Origin: Sporothrix humicola
Lineage: Eukaryota; Ascomycota; Sordariomycetes; Ophiostomatales; Ophiostomataceae
Direction of reading: 5' to 3'
Length of the DNA: 64,000 nt
NCBI GenBank assembly: GCA_021396245.1
Contig: WNYE01000058.1
Span: 186,001 to 250,000, forward strand
The position numbers and the translations under genes were made by a program. Positions 1-11,103 of this stretch are shown piece by piece (position 1 is the first letter of the stretch; every line of letters starts with the position of its first letter). Under the pieces are notes generated by a model. It did no database searches. It was given only the letters and a program-made list of their open reading frames with translations, and was not told the origin of the DNA.

Positions 1-1112
1 GATACACCCGCAACCTGTGCCGTGTGTCGCCGGATGCACCTTTGCTCCCCAGATGCAGTGCAGTGTATGAGTGTACCTGCACGGTATGCATTTTCCGTCG
101 TGTACGACAACAGTCAGTGCATCCTGGACACGCGTTGATGTTGTTTTCAAGCCGTGTTATAATGTATTCAGCTGTGATCGGTGTGTCGGGTCGGCTGCTG
201 TTTTCCGTAGGAGATATCGCAAAGACCAAAAGCATGTCTGATGGGCATGTGTCGTTCTGTGTTGAGTTGTATCAAGGACGATGCTGTGACTTCCAACTAG
301 CCCATCATCGTCAATATCATGAAAAGCCTTCAACGAGAGACAGGGCCTAGATTCTCGTCAACGACTAACGAACCATTCCAGCTTAAAAACAGCTCAGGTC
401 GGAGTTGAAGTGAAGAAAATGCCGACAGTAGCGTTGGCTGAAGTCTGGAAAAAGAAGAAGGAAGAAAAAAAAGGAAGAAAAAAACTCTGCAAAACCTTCG
501 CCCCTTTCTGTGTGACCGCATCGGAACGGCTAGACTAACGAAGGCGCGTGGAGGTTGGGGACGGGGCGTGTCGTGTCGTGATCATCAGGGCTCTATGGGG
601 CGCTGAGTCGTTTAGGCGTGGAGGCGCTCGTCTCTGCGCCGTCTCCAGCTCGACTCTGCATCGTGGAAATGTCGTGGACGAGAGACATTGTCTGATTGAG
701 AAAGGTGCTGGCCGGGGAGAGTAGTGGGAGCTCACCGCTCAAGGGGTCCAGAGTAAGGCCCAGACTCTGGACTGGACTTGACGCTGTCGGCAGTAACAAG
801 CGAGAAGTCAAACATGGCTGGGAGGCCTGCATTGCGCCTGTCTGAGATGCTATTGCTGTGGTGCTGTTGTGTTGCTGTGTGCCATATTCGAATTTGCAAA
901 ACAAACATGTCGACGAGCTTTTGCTAAGGGTCTTGTCAATATCATATCCAAAGGGTCAACATCAGTGAGTCCAAGTCCAAGTCAAGTCTGACGATGAGTA
1001 TCCAAAACGTGATTCTAAAGTTGTATTCAAAATGTGTATTCGCTAAAAACTGTATGTTAGATTATTTGCTCATGCTCAACATGGTCGCCGTGGCCTTCGT
1101 GGCTCTCATCGG
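1..1112. other. Intergenic/3' flank, no supported gene
   Basis: No open frame here looks like a conserved protein. The longest frames are short, open without an ATG, or have no GC bias at third codon positions. The right part is presumably the 3' UTR of the aldolase gene, which ends at 1113. A purine-rich run lies at about 415-490. Confidence 0.5.
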
Positions 1113-2094
1113 CTACTCCACGTTCAGCACCAGCTTGTCAAAGCCCTTGGCAACGGCCTCCTCGCCGCCCGCCGCCTCAATCTCGTACTCGAGGTCCGGC
1201 TGGGCTTCGCGGTACAGCACGTGCGCATCGGCGCCCATGCGCTCGTTATAGGCCGCCTCCTCGTCGCTGACAATCTGCTTCTTGAGGCCGTTGGCGGCGG
1301 CCGCCTCGATCTGCAGCTGGATCTTGCACGAGCGGTCCAGCAGGCCAAACAGGAAGCCGGCCTCGTCGACGGTCTCGCCAACCGAAATCAGGCCGTGGTT
1401 CAGAAGAATGGCGCCGCGGTGGGCGGGCTGGAGGGCGGCAGCGATCCGCTCGCCTTCCTCTTCGGCGAAAACGATGCCGCCATACTGCGCGTAGACGGCG
1501 TGCTTCCCATAAAACGTGCACACGTCCTGGGTCAGCATGTCGAGCGGGCGTCCAAAGGCGGCCCATGCACGGCCGGCGATCGTGTGTGCATGGCAGACGG
1601 CGTGGACGTCGTTGGGCCGAGCGCGGTGGACGGCGCGGTGGATCAAGTAGCCGGCGGCATTGGACGTGCGGCCTGCCACTAGTGGGTTACCAGAACCGGC
1701 AACAAAGCGGCCGGTCTGGATGTCGAGCAGGACCATGTCGCCCGCCGTCAGCATGCCGAAGTGGCGGCCCAGGGGGTTCATCCAGATGCAACCCGGGAAC
1801 TCGGGGTCGCGCACCGAGATGTGTCCGCTCTGGCCCTCGATAAAGCCCTGGCGAGCAAAGTGGCGGAAGGTAGCGGCCATATGGATGAGGGTGTGCCGCC
1901 GGGCCTCGACAAATGTCGGGAATGTAGGAATGCCTGGCGAGTTAGTTGGGGTTGATTGCCATCGATAAGGCTAGGATGGACCAACCTGGCAGCTCATCGC
2001 CGTGGGAAATGGCACGGCATGGAGACACAATCATCTCCTTCTCGGCCGTCTTGGCCTGGGCCGGGCCGTCCTCGATGGTAGCCGAAGGCGCCAT
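1113..2094 (-). CDS. Class II aldolase/adducin-domain protein
   Basis: Two exons, 2094-1986 and 1933-1113, give 309 residues. The 52-nt intron has GT..AG ends and a CTAAC branch site next to the acceptor. The start ATG at 2094 (MAPSATIEDG) is the first in a good context, and joining the exons restores the usual fungal lead-in to the domain (PGIPTFPTFVEARRHTLIH). The domain shows the SGHISVRDPE and NPLGRHFGML stretches, a metal-type H-x-H in AVCHAHT, and a further His in LNHGLIS, as in the zinc sites of fuculose-phosphate aldolases. Many fungal members keep these ligands but have no known substrate, so the reaction is not assigned. It is probably cytosolic because no signal peptide is visible. 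It is transcribed divergently from CCT3. Confidence 0.92.
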
Positions 2095-3294
2095 GATGTG
2101 TGGTGTCAAGGAGAACGAAAGAAGATCGAAAGTTCGGTCAAAAGAAAGTCTCCTGACGTTGGCCAGATATCAAGCTTGTTGATTGTTTGCTGAGATGTTT
2201 GCAAGTTGCAAGATGCTCTCAATTTCGGCCTTTCTTCCGTGTTTTCTTCTCCCTGTGATATCCGACAGCGACTTGGTCGACTTATATCAGAGTCTCCACG
2301 GAAATACCTGTTTGGTAATTAGTCCTTTCTGGGTGGGATGGATTCGTTGTAGTGTTGGTCAGGTCTTTTTATGGTCTTTTTGGCCTTGCAGATAGCCAAG
2401 TCGAAACGTCAGGTACGCCCTTTGAGATGGGGATGATACGAGTCGATGGTCAGACTGCCCAGCGGAGATAGCCAAGGATGCTCCATCGCGATGTTCGGCC
2501 TCTTGGGCCGTCGTTGATCATGCACCAACATTCTTCTCTCCCAAGTCTAGACATCTGTAAAACAAAACTTAAGTCCACCAGTCAGATAGCAAAGCGCCGA
2601 TAGCGAATGCACTCTACGGCTGCGGGGGAAGTAGCGTATTAGCACAGCACCCTCTAACATCTCGAAACGAGGAAGGTCCAGCCGGCGTCGGGAGCGACTA
2701 CGGAGGATTGTATTAACAATAAGGGAGATGCACGTGAGACAAGGCGTGACCTCTTATCGAAAATGTCCCTCTTCTTATCTTATCTCTTATCTACTCACTA
2801 GTGGAGACGAACGGCCACGGCACACCTTTAATCCGCCACCACCCCTCTCTAGAAGCAGCAAAACGGCGCCAGATTCAGGGGGCAAGGCGGTGGGAGGTCT
2901 GGTAGCCTGTCGTAGTGGTAGCTTCTGGCAGGCGGCGAATTACTTTTTTTCAGCGACAGAAAGAGAAAGAGCATCTGGAGGCTTCGGCGGGGCCCATCTC
3001 CTATTATTATTTTCAACGACCCGCGATCGAAACTAGGCAAACGCATATCGAGACGCAACAACGAGACAGCCTGCGATTGTGTTCTTCTTTTGTCTCGACA
3101 TAATTGGCATTTTCGACATTTTATATCCCACGACATAGTCGAAATTCCCATATTCTCTTTCCCGACTTTGCGACCTGTTTTTCACCCAGGCGACCTTCCC
3201 CTCTTCGGCGGCCTGAAGCTATTTCAAAGCTTCACTTTTTATTTCTACCGACTTCCACGACACCCTACCACACCCCCCTTCACAGACAGACACG
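2095..3294. promoter_or_regulatory. Shared upstream region of aldolase gene and CCT3
   Basis: A 1.2 kb interval between two divergent starts. The CCT3 side becomes pyrimidine-rich close to its ATG, typical of fungal leaders. A cluster of CTTATC (GATAAG on the other strand) lies at 2753-2791 and is listed separately. No convincing coding frame is present. Confidence 0.6.
2753..2791. promoter_or_regulatory. Cluster of four GATAAG motifs
   Basis: CTTATC occurs at 2753-2758, 2774-2779, 2779-2784 and 2786-2791, about 0.5 kb upstream of the CCT3 ATG. The last two copies form CTTATCTCTTATC. Its reverse complement, GATAAGAGATAAG, recurs upstream of RIX7 at 10838-10850. GATA-type zinc-finger factors bind such cores in fungi; binding here is inference. 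Confidence 0.35.
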
Positions 3295-5157
3295 ATGCAG
3301 GCCCCCGTGCTGGTGATGAGTATGTATTAGCGACAATGGAGACGTTGAGGGGGATCTTGGGAGCTTTTCAGAGCTTGTTGGAGCTTCCCTTTCAGGGGCA
3401 GTTTTTATAAACTTCACGAGGCCACGAGACCGCTACTCTAGATCTCCTTCGACAACAAAGCACAGAAAGAACATGAATACTAATCACACCTTTCTCTACA
3501 GACACCGGCGGCGCTGAGAGACAGACCGGCCGCAAGGCGCAGCTGTCCAACATCGCAGCCGCCAAGACCGTCGCCGACATTATCCGCTCGTGCCTGGGCC
3601 CCAAGGCCATGCTCAAGATGCTGCTCGACCCCATGGGCGGCATTGTCCTGACCAACGATGGCCACGCCATCCTGCGCGAGATTGAGGTGTCCCACCCAGC
3701 CGCCAAGAGCATGATCGAGCTCAGCCGGACACAAGACGAGGAGGTTGGCGACGGCACAACGACGGTCATTATCCTGGCCGGCGAGATCCTGGCCCAGGCC
3801 CTTCCACAACTCGAGCGCAACATCCACCCCGTTGTGATTATCAGTGCGTTCAAGCGCGCCCTCAAGGACGCCCTCGAGATTATCGAGGAGATTTCGCTGC
3901 CCATCGACGTCAACGACGACAAGGCCATGTACGGCCTGATCAACTCGTCGATTGGCACCAAGTTTGTCTCGCGCTGGTCGCGCCTCATGTGCGACCTCGC
4001 CCTCAAGGCGGTGCGCACGGTCGTGTGGGACATTGGCAACGGCGGCCGCCCCGAGGTCGACATTAAGCGGTATGCGCGTGTCGAAAAGGTGCCCGGCGGC
4101 GAGATCGAGGACAGCTGCGTGCTCGACGGCGTGATGCTCAACAAGGACATTACGCACCCCAAGATGCGCCGCAAGATCGAGAACCCGCGCATCGTGCTGC
4201 TCGACTGCCCGCTCGAGTACAAGAAGGGCGAGTCGCAGACCAACATTGAGATTTCCAAAGAGGAGGACTGGAACCGCATATTGCAGATCGAGGAGGAGCA
4301 GGTCAAGGCCATGTGCGACGCCGTGCTGTCCGTCAACCCGGACATTGTCATTACAGAAAAGGGCGTCTCGGATCTCGCACAGCACTACCTGCTCAAGGCC
4401 AACGTCACCGCCCTGCGCCGCGTCCGCAAGACCGACAACAACAGAATAGCCCGTGCCACCGGCGCCACCATTGTCAACCGCGTCGAGGACCTGCAGGAGT
4501 CGGACGTCGGCACCAAGTGTGGCCTGTTCGAGATTGAGAAGATTGGCGACGAGTACTTCACCTTCCTCACAAAGTGCACCACCCCCAAGGCCTGCACCAT
4601 CCTGCTGCGTGGTCCCTCCAAAGACATTCTCAACGAGATCGAGCGCAACCTCCAGGACGCCATGGGCGTCGCCCGCAACGTCATGTTCCACCCGCGCCTG
4701 TCCCCCGGCGGCGGCGCCACCGAAATGGCCGTCTCCGTCCGCCTCGGCCAGCTCGCCAAGAACATTGAGGGCGTCCAGCAGTGGCCGTACAAGGCTGTGG
4801 CCGACGCGCTCGAGGTCATCCCCCGCACCCTGATCCAGAACGCCGGCCAGAGCCCCGTGCGCGTCATCACTGACCTGCGCGCCAAGCACGCCGAGGGAAA
4901 GAGCACGTGGGGCATCAACGGCGATGCCGGCACGCTCGTCGACATGAAGGAGTACGGCGTGTGGGAGCCCGAGGCGATCAAGGTGCAGAGCATTAAGACG
5001 GCAATTGAGGTATGTTTACATGCGATTACATTCTTATTAAATTCTATGACTTCCTGTACTAACATTTTAGGCCGCCTGCCTGTTGCTGAGAGTTGACGAC
5101 ATTTGCAGTGCCAAGAAGGCACAACCGGGCGTTGGCACCGGTGGTGGCGACGAGTAG
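3295..5157 (+). CDS. CCT3: T-complex protein 1 subunit gamma (chaperonin CCT3)
   Basis: Three exons, 3295-3319, 3502-5009 and 5071-5157, encode 539 residues, the normal size for this subunit. The first exon is only 25 nt (MQAPVLVM). The 182-nt intron joins in frame to NTGGAERQTGRKAQLSNI, which fits the family N-terminus. The ATP-binding signatures are visible: LLDPMGGIVLTNDGHAILRE and QDEEVGDGTTTVIILAGE near the start, and SPGGGATEMAVSVRL in the second half of the equatorial domain. The gamma subunit is one of eight in the cytosolic TRiC/CCT ring that folds actin and tubulin. The last exon, encoding a short GGDE tail, follows a 61-nt intron with a CTAAC branch site. Confidence 0.98.
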
Positions 5158-5678
5158 AGTATGAGAGGGAGATATGCTGCTGCCATACATCGCTTGCTCC
5201 TACATTGTGTCATACAATTATGGGGAGAAACCTTGGGTGGTAGAGGCTGGGGTTGATACATAGAGCAGCCTCAAGGCTGAAGTGGATTTGCAGTTGAAAA
5301 GATAAACAAACGGAAAGACAAAATATATCAGGATTTTTTTTTCAAACATGGAGTGTCATGGGAAAATTAAAATGTATTGTATGTATAGGAACAGATGCAT
5401 ATCCAGCTCTTAGAGATGGATATAAAGAAGAGCATACCCTTCATCATCGTGTCGTCGAATTGATTGGTAGAGGGCTTGTAACCTCTCTTGCCTGTCCTCT
5501 ATTTTCTAAATATGGTCCAGATGTCAACATAGGCTGTTTGGCGGAGCTTCTCGTAAAACAGGTGGATGCTATGTGTATGGACATGGCATTTATGTATGTC
5601 CGTGAGGAAATACAGCTCTGAAGATTGGCGTGGCGTGGGTATAAGGTGGTGTGAAATATGTGTTTTGCTATGCGGCTT
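5158..5678. other. Convergent 3' ends, no gene
   Basis: CCT3 and the PRKRIP1-like gene converge here. The sequence is AT-richer than the flanking coding DNA and contains no supported frame. It presumably holds both 3' UTRs. Confidence 0.6.
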
Positions 5679-6401
5679 TCAATCGTCGTCGTCCTGGATG
5701 AGCAGTCCTGGTCCCTCAGCAATGGGTATCGGCTCTTCCGCAGATTTTGACCGGCCATTAGCGCCGTTTGCTGTGCTGGCCTCTTTTGGTGATGCCTCGC
5801 CGTCGTCGTCTTTGCCGTTTGTCTTGGCAGATTCGTCGCCTTTTGCGCCGTCCTCGTCCTCATCGTCGTCGCGCCCAAACTTTGGTAAGACGGGCTTTGA
5901 AGGTGCTGTTGCAGCCGCTGCTGCTTGTGTAGGTCCACCTCCTCCCCCATTCTTCTTCCCGCCTTTGGCCTTCCTTGCCTTGGCCTTCTCCCGCTTCTCC
6001 CGGTTGCGCCTCGTCTTTTCGTCGTCGCGTGCCTCGCGCTCTTGTTTTTCTTTCTCAAATTCTGTCGCGTCCCGGTCGCGCGCTGCCTCCTCATCTAGCT
6101 GCCTCAGCCGTGCATATTCCCGCCGCCGGCTCGCCTTGTAGACATGGAACTCGCCACTGCCTGCACCAGAACTCGAGCCCTGGACATTCGAAATAATTTC
6201 GGGCGGTGCGCCGCCACCGCCGCCTTTTACTCGCGCAACATCGGCCGACACTGGAACCTTGATAGTCTGGTCGGGTTTGGCAAAGAGCGCGTCGAGACCG
6301 GCGGCCTGCGCTGAGACGGGCGTGAGAGCGCGCTTCTTGACGGGCCGTTTGGAGCGGCGGTCCGCCGAGGTGGGGATCGACTCTGGTCCTTCGCCGGACA
6401 T
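5679..6401 (-). CDS. PRKRIP1-like protein (DUF1168), spliceosome-associated
   Basis: A single exon of 240 residues starting at the ATG at 6401. Residues about 68-110 carry the family core, PPEIISNVQGSSSGAGSGEF followed by HVYKASRRREYAR. A long charged, probably helical segment (EKEKQEREARDDEKTRRNREKREK) and a Gly/Ala and acidic tail ending IQDDDD follow. Human PRKRIP1 is a spliceosome component found in late-step complexes, and its conserved block is the one seen here. A nuclear role in splicing is inferred from family membership. The acidic low-complexity C-terminus is longer than the core requires and is likely disordered. Confidence 0.92.
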   Translation of the reverse strand: MSGEGPESIPTSADRRSKRPVKKRALTPVSAQAAGLDALFAKPDQTIKVPVSADVARVKGGGGGAPPEIISNVQGSSSGAGSGEFHVYKASRRREYARLRQLDEEAARDRDATEFEKEKQEREARDDEKTRRNREKREKAKARKAKGGKKNGGGGGPTQAAAAATAPSKPVLPKFGRDDDEDEDGAKGDESAKTNGKDDDGEASPKEASTANGANGRSKSAEEPIPIAEGPGLLIQDDDD

Positions 6402-8295
6402 GGTAGAGTGTGGTTGTCGAGGACGTCAGGGTACGAAAACTGAAATACTGGCAGTGAGGTAATGCGACAATGGCGAATGTGGTTGTCGAAAAGTGATGTT
6501 GACTTTTGACGTCGAATTTGACAGGCAGAAAGGCAAGAGGCAAAATGCGCTGCGCTTGGCGAGTCAAGCCTTGTGGTGGAGCTGCACGTGATCGCATTTT
6601 TAGAGCTGTCCGCATTAGCCTCATGGGGAGATCATCAAAACTCCGTGTAAGTCGACAATTGCGTTTATTTACACGTGGGATTAACCTGCAATTGTGTTTG
6701 ATAAATAGAGTAATTTTTTGAAATTTATCGTAATTGTTAGAGACAAACTGCCCAGGAAAACTACTTGGAAAGACGGCTTCTTTCTATGACCCTCCCACCA
6801 TAAAACACAGTTTCTTTACCTGTGCAACTTGGACGTCGTAACTGACGTTGATCTCGATACATTATATATCAAGGCCAACTTCGTCGCAGTGTCTGTTGGC
6901 ATTACATACCTCATTCTCATACTTTTGTACACTGCCTCACCCTTTCTGCCTACCAGCTCGTGCCTTCCTGCATAATCAGAAACAGGACAAAGGCCGACAA
7001 CGGAAAGTCCGAGACGCGCTGAGGCGCTGTACTGAGAGCAACCGTTGGTCCGCCCCTGTAACACCCCTGTAGCCGCCCGCCTGCCTAGCCCAACATTAAC
7101 TCAACATCGTACAACCAGTGCATGCGACCACGCCATTCATTCGCTGTGCCTGAGCCCACTGCCGCCGAACAAAACGCGCCAGTGCTTCAGCCCGACAACT
7201 CCCGCCGATCTAGGCCTTGGTGCCTTGAGTCGCGCCTTCCTTGTGATTGACTGCCGCTGCTGGGGCAGGGGCACAAACACACAGACAACCAGGCACACCT
7301 CCTTCTTCATGGTTGCAACTGATGGTCATATTCTCTGGCGCTGGTTGGCTGTTTGGCTGTGCTCTTGGCCAGCTCCTTCCCGTTGTCGCTCTTTCCTTGT
7401 CAAAAAAGGGAGCTCTAATTTATTTTATCCCGTGAAAGATTGCACGGCAAGTCAACTTTGACTCAACATCACCAACTGTACACAATCAAGACAATCAACA
7501 CAACCGACGCCACAACACCCTCTTTTACTCTTCTCCCCTCATCCAACACCAGCAGCTGCATCCTTGGCGCCCTGCTTCGACGCACCTTGCAGCCTCTCCC
7601 TGCGGATAAAGATAAAACCTGTTGGCAGCGGGGTCTCTTCTTTGTTGTCGTGTGCATCTCTTGTTGGCCATATTCACTGTTGCTGTCTTTCGACTTTATC
7701 TCCTCACTTCTGCCCACTTCTCCCCTCTTCCTTGAGCCCACCAACAGCTTCACCATTGGCCTGTAAGTCTTGACCTAAACGCCCTCTGTCTCTCTTCGCG
7801 CATCCCCCGTCCCGGCGGGTCGACTCTTGACGCTGACAGCCAGGCTACTAAAGACCCGTTTCTCTCCTCGACTCCTCTCTTTCCTAACCGCCGCTCCCTC
7901 GAATTAGCCCCAAACACTAGTCGCCCCCAGAAAATCAATCCCCTCCAAGCCCCAAGCCTGAGCCCAATCCAAAAGAAAAAGTTGCCACAAAAATCAACGT
8001 CAAGTCAAGGGACAGCCTTTCTTTTCCGACGACTTTATTTTGATCCACATCTTAACCTCTTACACACTCTTTTCAAACCTCACAGCGGACTCACAGTACT
8101 GTGTAGTTTATTTTCACTTACTTTTGACTCAACCATAACTCTCTGTTTACATCTGTACCGCTTCTGCATTTGCATCTTCATCTGCTTTGTAAACATCTTC
8201 CGACTGCGCCCGAATCTTTTCACATCCGTCCGAGTTTCGTCCGCGCCCGACCCCGCGCTTTTACCATTTACCTCTCCGAGTAAAACAAAGTCACC
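6402..8295. promoter_or_regulatory. Shared upstream region and long leader of the histidine-phosphatase gene
   Basis: A 1.9 kb interval between divergent starts at 6401 and 8296. From about 6900 the plus strand is strongly C/T-rich with many short ATG-initiated frames that end quickly, consistent with a long 5' leader that may contain upstream ORFs. No frame resembles a conserved protein. Confidence 0.5.
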
Positions 8296-10468
8296 ATGGG
8301 AAAGCCGAGACTTCTCATTATCGTCCGGCACGGCCAGTCCGAGGGTAATAGTAAGTCGGCTACATGATCGCTTGAATTTCTGGCATCCACGGAGTACTAA
8401 TACTAACAATACAGAAAACCGCGACATCCACCAGACCGTGCCGGATCACCGTGTCCGCCTCACCAGCGAAGGATGGCAGCAGGCATACGACGCCGGCCGC
8501 CGGCTGCGTGGTCTGCTGCGGGCCGACGATACCATCCAGTTCTTCACGTCGCCGTATCGCCGCACGCGTGAGACCACCGAAGGTATCCTGACCACGCTGA
8601 CTTCAGACAACCCGGAGCCCTCGCCCTTTAAGCGCAACAACATCAAGGTCTACGAAGAGCCCCGGCTGCGCGAACAGGATTTCGGCAACTTCCAGCCATG
8701 CAGCGCCGAGATGGAGCGCATGTGGCAGGAACGTGCCGATTACGGCCACTTCTTTTACCGGATCCCCAACGGCGAGAGTGCAGCCGATGCCTACGATCGA
8801 GTCTCGGGCTTCAACGAGAGCTTGTGGCGCCAGTTTGGCGAGGATGACTTTCCCAGCGTCTGCGTTCTTGGTAAGACCCCTATCTAAGTTACACGTCACT
8901 AGACGTCATTGTCATTTTTGTCACATGCCGTTGGCCTCACGTAATACTAACGAGCCTCACTCCCCACAGTCACGCATGGTCTCATGTCACGCGTCTTCCT
9001 CATGAAGTGGTACCACTTCAGCGTCGAGTACTTTGAGGATCTCCGCAACGTCAACCACTGCGAATTCCTCATCATGCGCAAGCAGGGCGACAGCGGCAAG
9101 TACAAGCTCGAGAGCAAGCTGCGCACGTGGTCCGAGTTGCGGCGCGAGCGGGCCGCCCTCCTCAAGCAGAAGGAGGAAGAAGCCGCGAAAGAAAAGGGAG
9201 AAAAGGCCGGAGAAGAAAAAACCAAAGACAGCGCAAAGCTGGAAAAGCTGGCAGCCGGTTTGTCATCCCCTCCATCCTCCTCCACGCTGGTGCCGCAAAG
9301 ACGCTGGGGCGGCTGTCCTAATGGTTGCAATCACGATAAGAACTTCAAGATCCGTCCTGGACTCGCCGATTTAATAAAACGCGACGGGACGAACGTCTAT
9401 GATAGTCCCTCCGGAAGCGGCAGCGGAAGCGGAAGCAGTCCCCGCACCTCGAAATCGACATCCGCCATCAGCGGTCATAGCCACAACCACGGAAAGAGCA
9501 GCAGCGCGACTCCGCCCTCGCTGACTCGGCGTGTCACGGCTGTCCGCCGTTTCCAGGTCGCCGGATATAGCGATGATGATGACGGTGGTGACGGCGGCGA
9601 CGAAGTGGACGATGACAACCGGCCCTCGTCGCAGGCCTCCAACGACACGAGCAACGATGCTGCCAGTAAGACCGCCAAGGATACCGCCAGCGGCAGTGCC
9701 CATGGCAGCACCACCCGGCTCGCTCCTGGCGGCAAGGGAACGGCCGGCGGCCTGGTCCCTCCCCACATCGACATTACGCGCGCCCGTGAGGAGATTGTGT
9801 CGTCGCCCGACGCCACGCCCTCGTTCATCACGCCCGAAGACCGCCAGCGCACCGTCTCACCCAACGGCTCGCCGCCGCCACTGCCCAAGCCGTTTTTACA
9901 TGTTGGGCGCGACTTTGGCGGCACGTACAGCGGGCATACGAGCGACGCCGACTCGTCCGAGGATGACCGCGTGCGGCACCGCATGGCTCGCCTGAAGATG
10001 AACATTGGCGGACACTCTCACAGTCACGGCCACGGCCATAGTCACAACCACAGTAACAGCAGCGACCGCTTCTACGGCACGCTCGATGCCGTTGCGGCCA
10101 CTGCGACCAAGTCCGAGATTAATGCCACCGTCGCCACAGCGCAGGTGAGGATGGAGAGTGGCGACTCCAGCCCGACAGGCCCTGGTAACGGCAATGTCGC
10201 CAACAATGGAGGCAGCACCACCTCGCTCCGCAAGAAGCGCACCAAGAACATGGCCAACCGCCTGGGCGACGCGCCGCACTGCAGCGAGTGCGAGCACGAC
10301 CACGGCGACACGACGGACCTGGGTGCCGACGAGCTCGACATGGACGACGAGCTTTTGAGCTCGGGCGTTGTTGTCGTCGACACCAACGGTGACGACGAGA
10401 CGGATGTCGACCCGGACCTGGCCCAGGCCGAGAAGGACGACAAGAGCATTCTCGGAAGTGTCTACTAG
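8296..10468 (+). CDS. DET1: Phosphoglycerate-mutase-family phosphatase, DET1-like, with His-rich tail
   Basis: Three exons, 8296-8350, 8415-8870 and 8970-10468, give 669 residues. The catalytic N-terminal third (about 1-250) has the RHG motif at 11-13 (His12 phospho-acceptor), FTSPYRRTRET, PRLREQDFGNFQ, PNGESAADAYDR and the second histidine in VTHG (His173), then SRVFLMKWYHF. This order matches yeast Det1, an acid phosphatase linked to sterol transport. The other 400 residues are low-complexity: a GGCPNGCNHD block near 284, acidic runs, and histidine clusters near 339 and 515-532, plus HCSECEHDHGD near 607. The tail is not needed for catalysis and may bind metal; that is inference. The first intron lies right after the RHG motif. 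Confidence 0.93.
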
Positions 10469-11103
10469 ACGTCGCGCCTTCTATTCACATTTATCTTTTT
10501 GACTTATTCTCACTCCCCCTCTAGATTGCCTCACCATCTCTTACATCTACCCCATCTAACCCCTTTTATTTCCCCGATTGTTTTACCTTTGATTTACCCT
10601 CATGATGATGATACCAGGAGCATGTCTGTTTTCTTCTGTCTCATAGAATAGCGCCGATTGCCTCGTTTCTTTCACTCTAGATTGCAATGTCCTTACAGCG
10701 TGCTTGGCCAGATACTTCATACAACTAAATTTATACAATTATGAAAATTATGGAATAAATAAGTGCAATGTCAGTGTCGTCGTAGTTCATGTGTATTGTA
10801 GCGACGTTTTGTTAGGTGCGGTCACGTGGTGATAATCGATAAGAGATAAGCTCTGCCTGCGAAATAAAAAAAAAGTTTGGATAAGGCTCGCCATCGCTGT
10901 AGATCCGTCACTAAAGTTTTTGCGACGGGAACCAACCTCCAATTCAACTAACCACCGACTTTTGGCCGGACGACGGGCGAGACAGTTTGGTCGCAAACGA
11001 CGCAGCGAGTGCTCGCCATTCGATTTATACGACCCCTCCAGATTCAACCACGCCCACATATCGAAAGAATCGACCTCCCACAACCTCCCACACAACCGCC
11101 ACG
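10469..11103. promoter_or_regulatory. 3' UTR of the phosphatase gene and RIX7 promoter
   Basis: A 635-nt tandem gap. AATAAA at 10754-10759 may serve the upstream gene. Upstream of RIX7 lie CACGTG at 10823-10828 and three GATAA cores at exact 7-nt spacing (10831, 10838, 10845), about 255-280 nt before the RIX7 ATG. The frame is also open from 10987, but that stretch reads as leader and the ATG at 11104 has the better context. Confidence 0.5.
10823..10850. promoter_or_regulatory. CACGTG box next to three phased GATAA cores
   Basis: CACGTG at 10823-10828 is followed by GATAATCGATAAGAGATAAG at 10831-10850, three GATAA cores with a 7-nt period. It sits in the short promoter of RIX7. Function is inferred from motif type only. 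Confidence 0.4.

Noticed and set aside
593..904. Minus-strand open stretch near the left edge
   Set aside because: No ATG at the start, no splice partner found and no family resemblance.
3480..4889. Long antisense open frame (469 codons) across CCT3
   Set aside because: A shadow of the GC-rich third positions of CCT3; its product is low-complexity with no known motif. Similar antisense frames over allantoicase (51251-52165), RIX7 and HPPD were rejected for the same reason.
10987..11103. N-terminal extension of RIX7 from an upstream frame
   Set aside because: The 39 extra codons read as leader sequence, have no resemblance to Rix7, and the ATG at 11104 has the better context.
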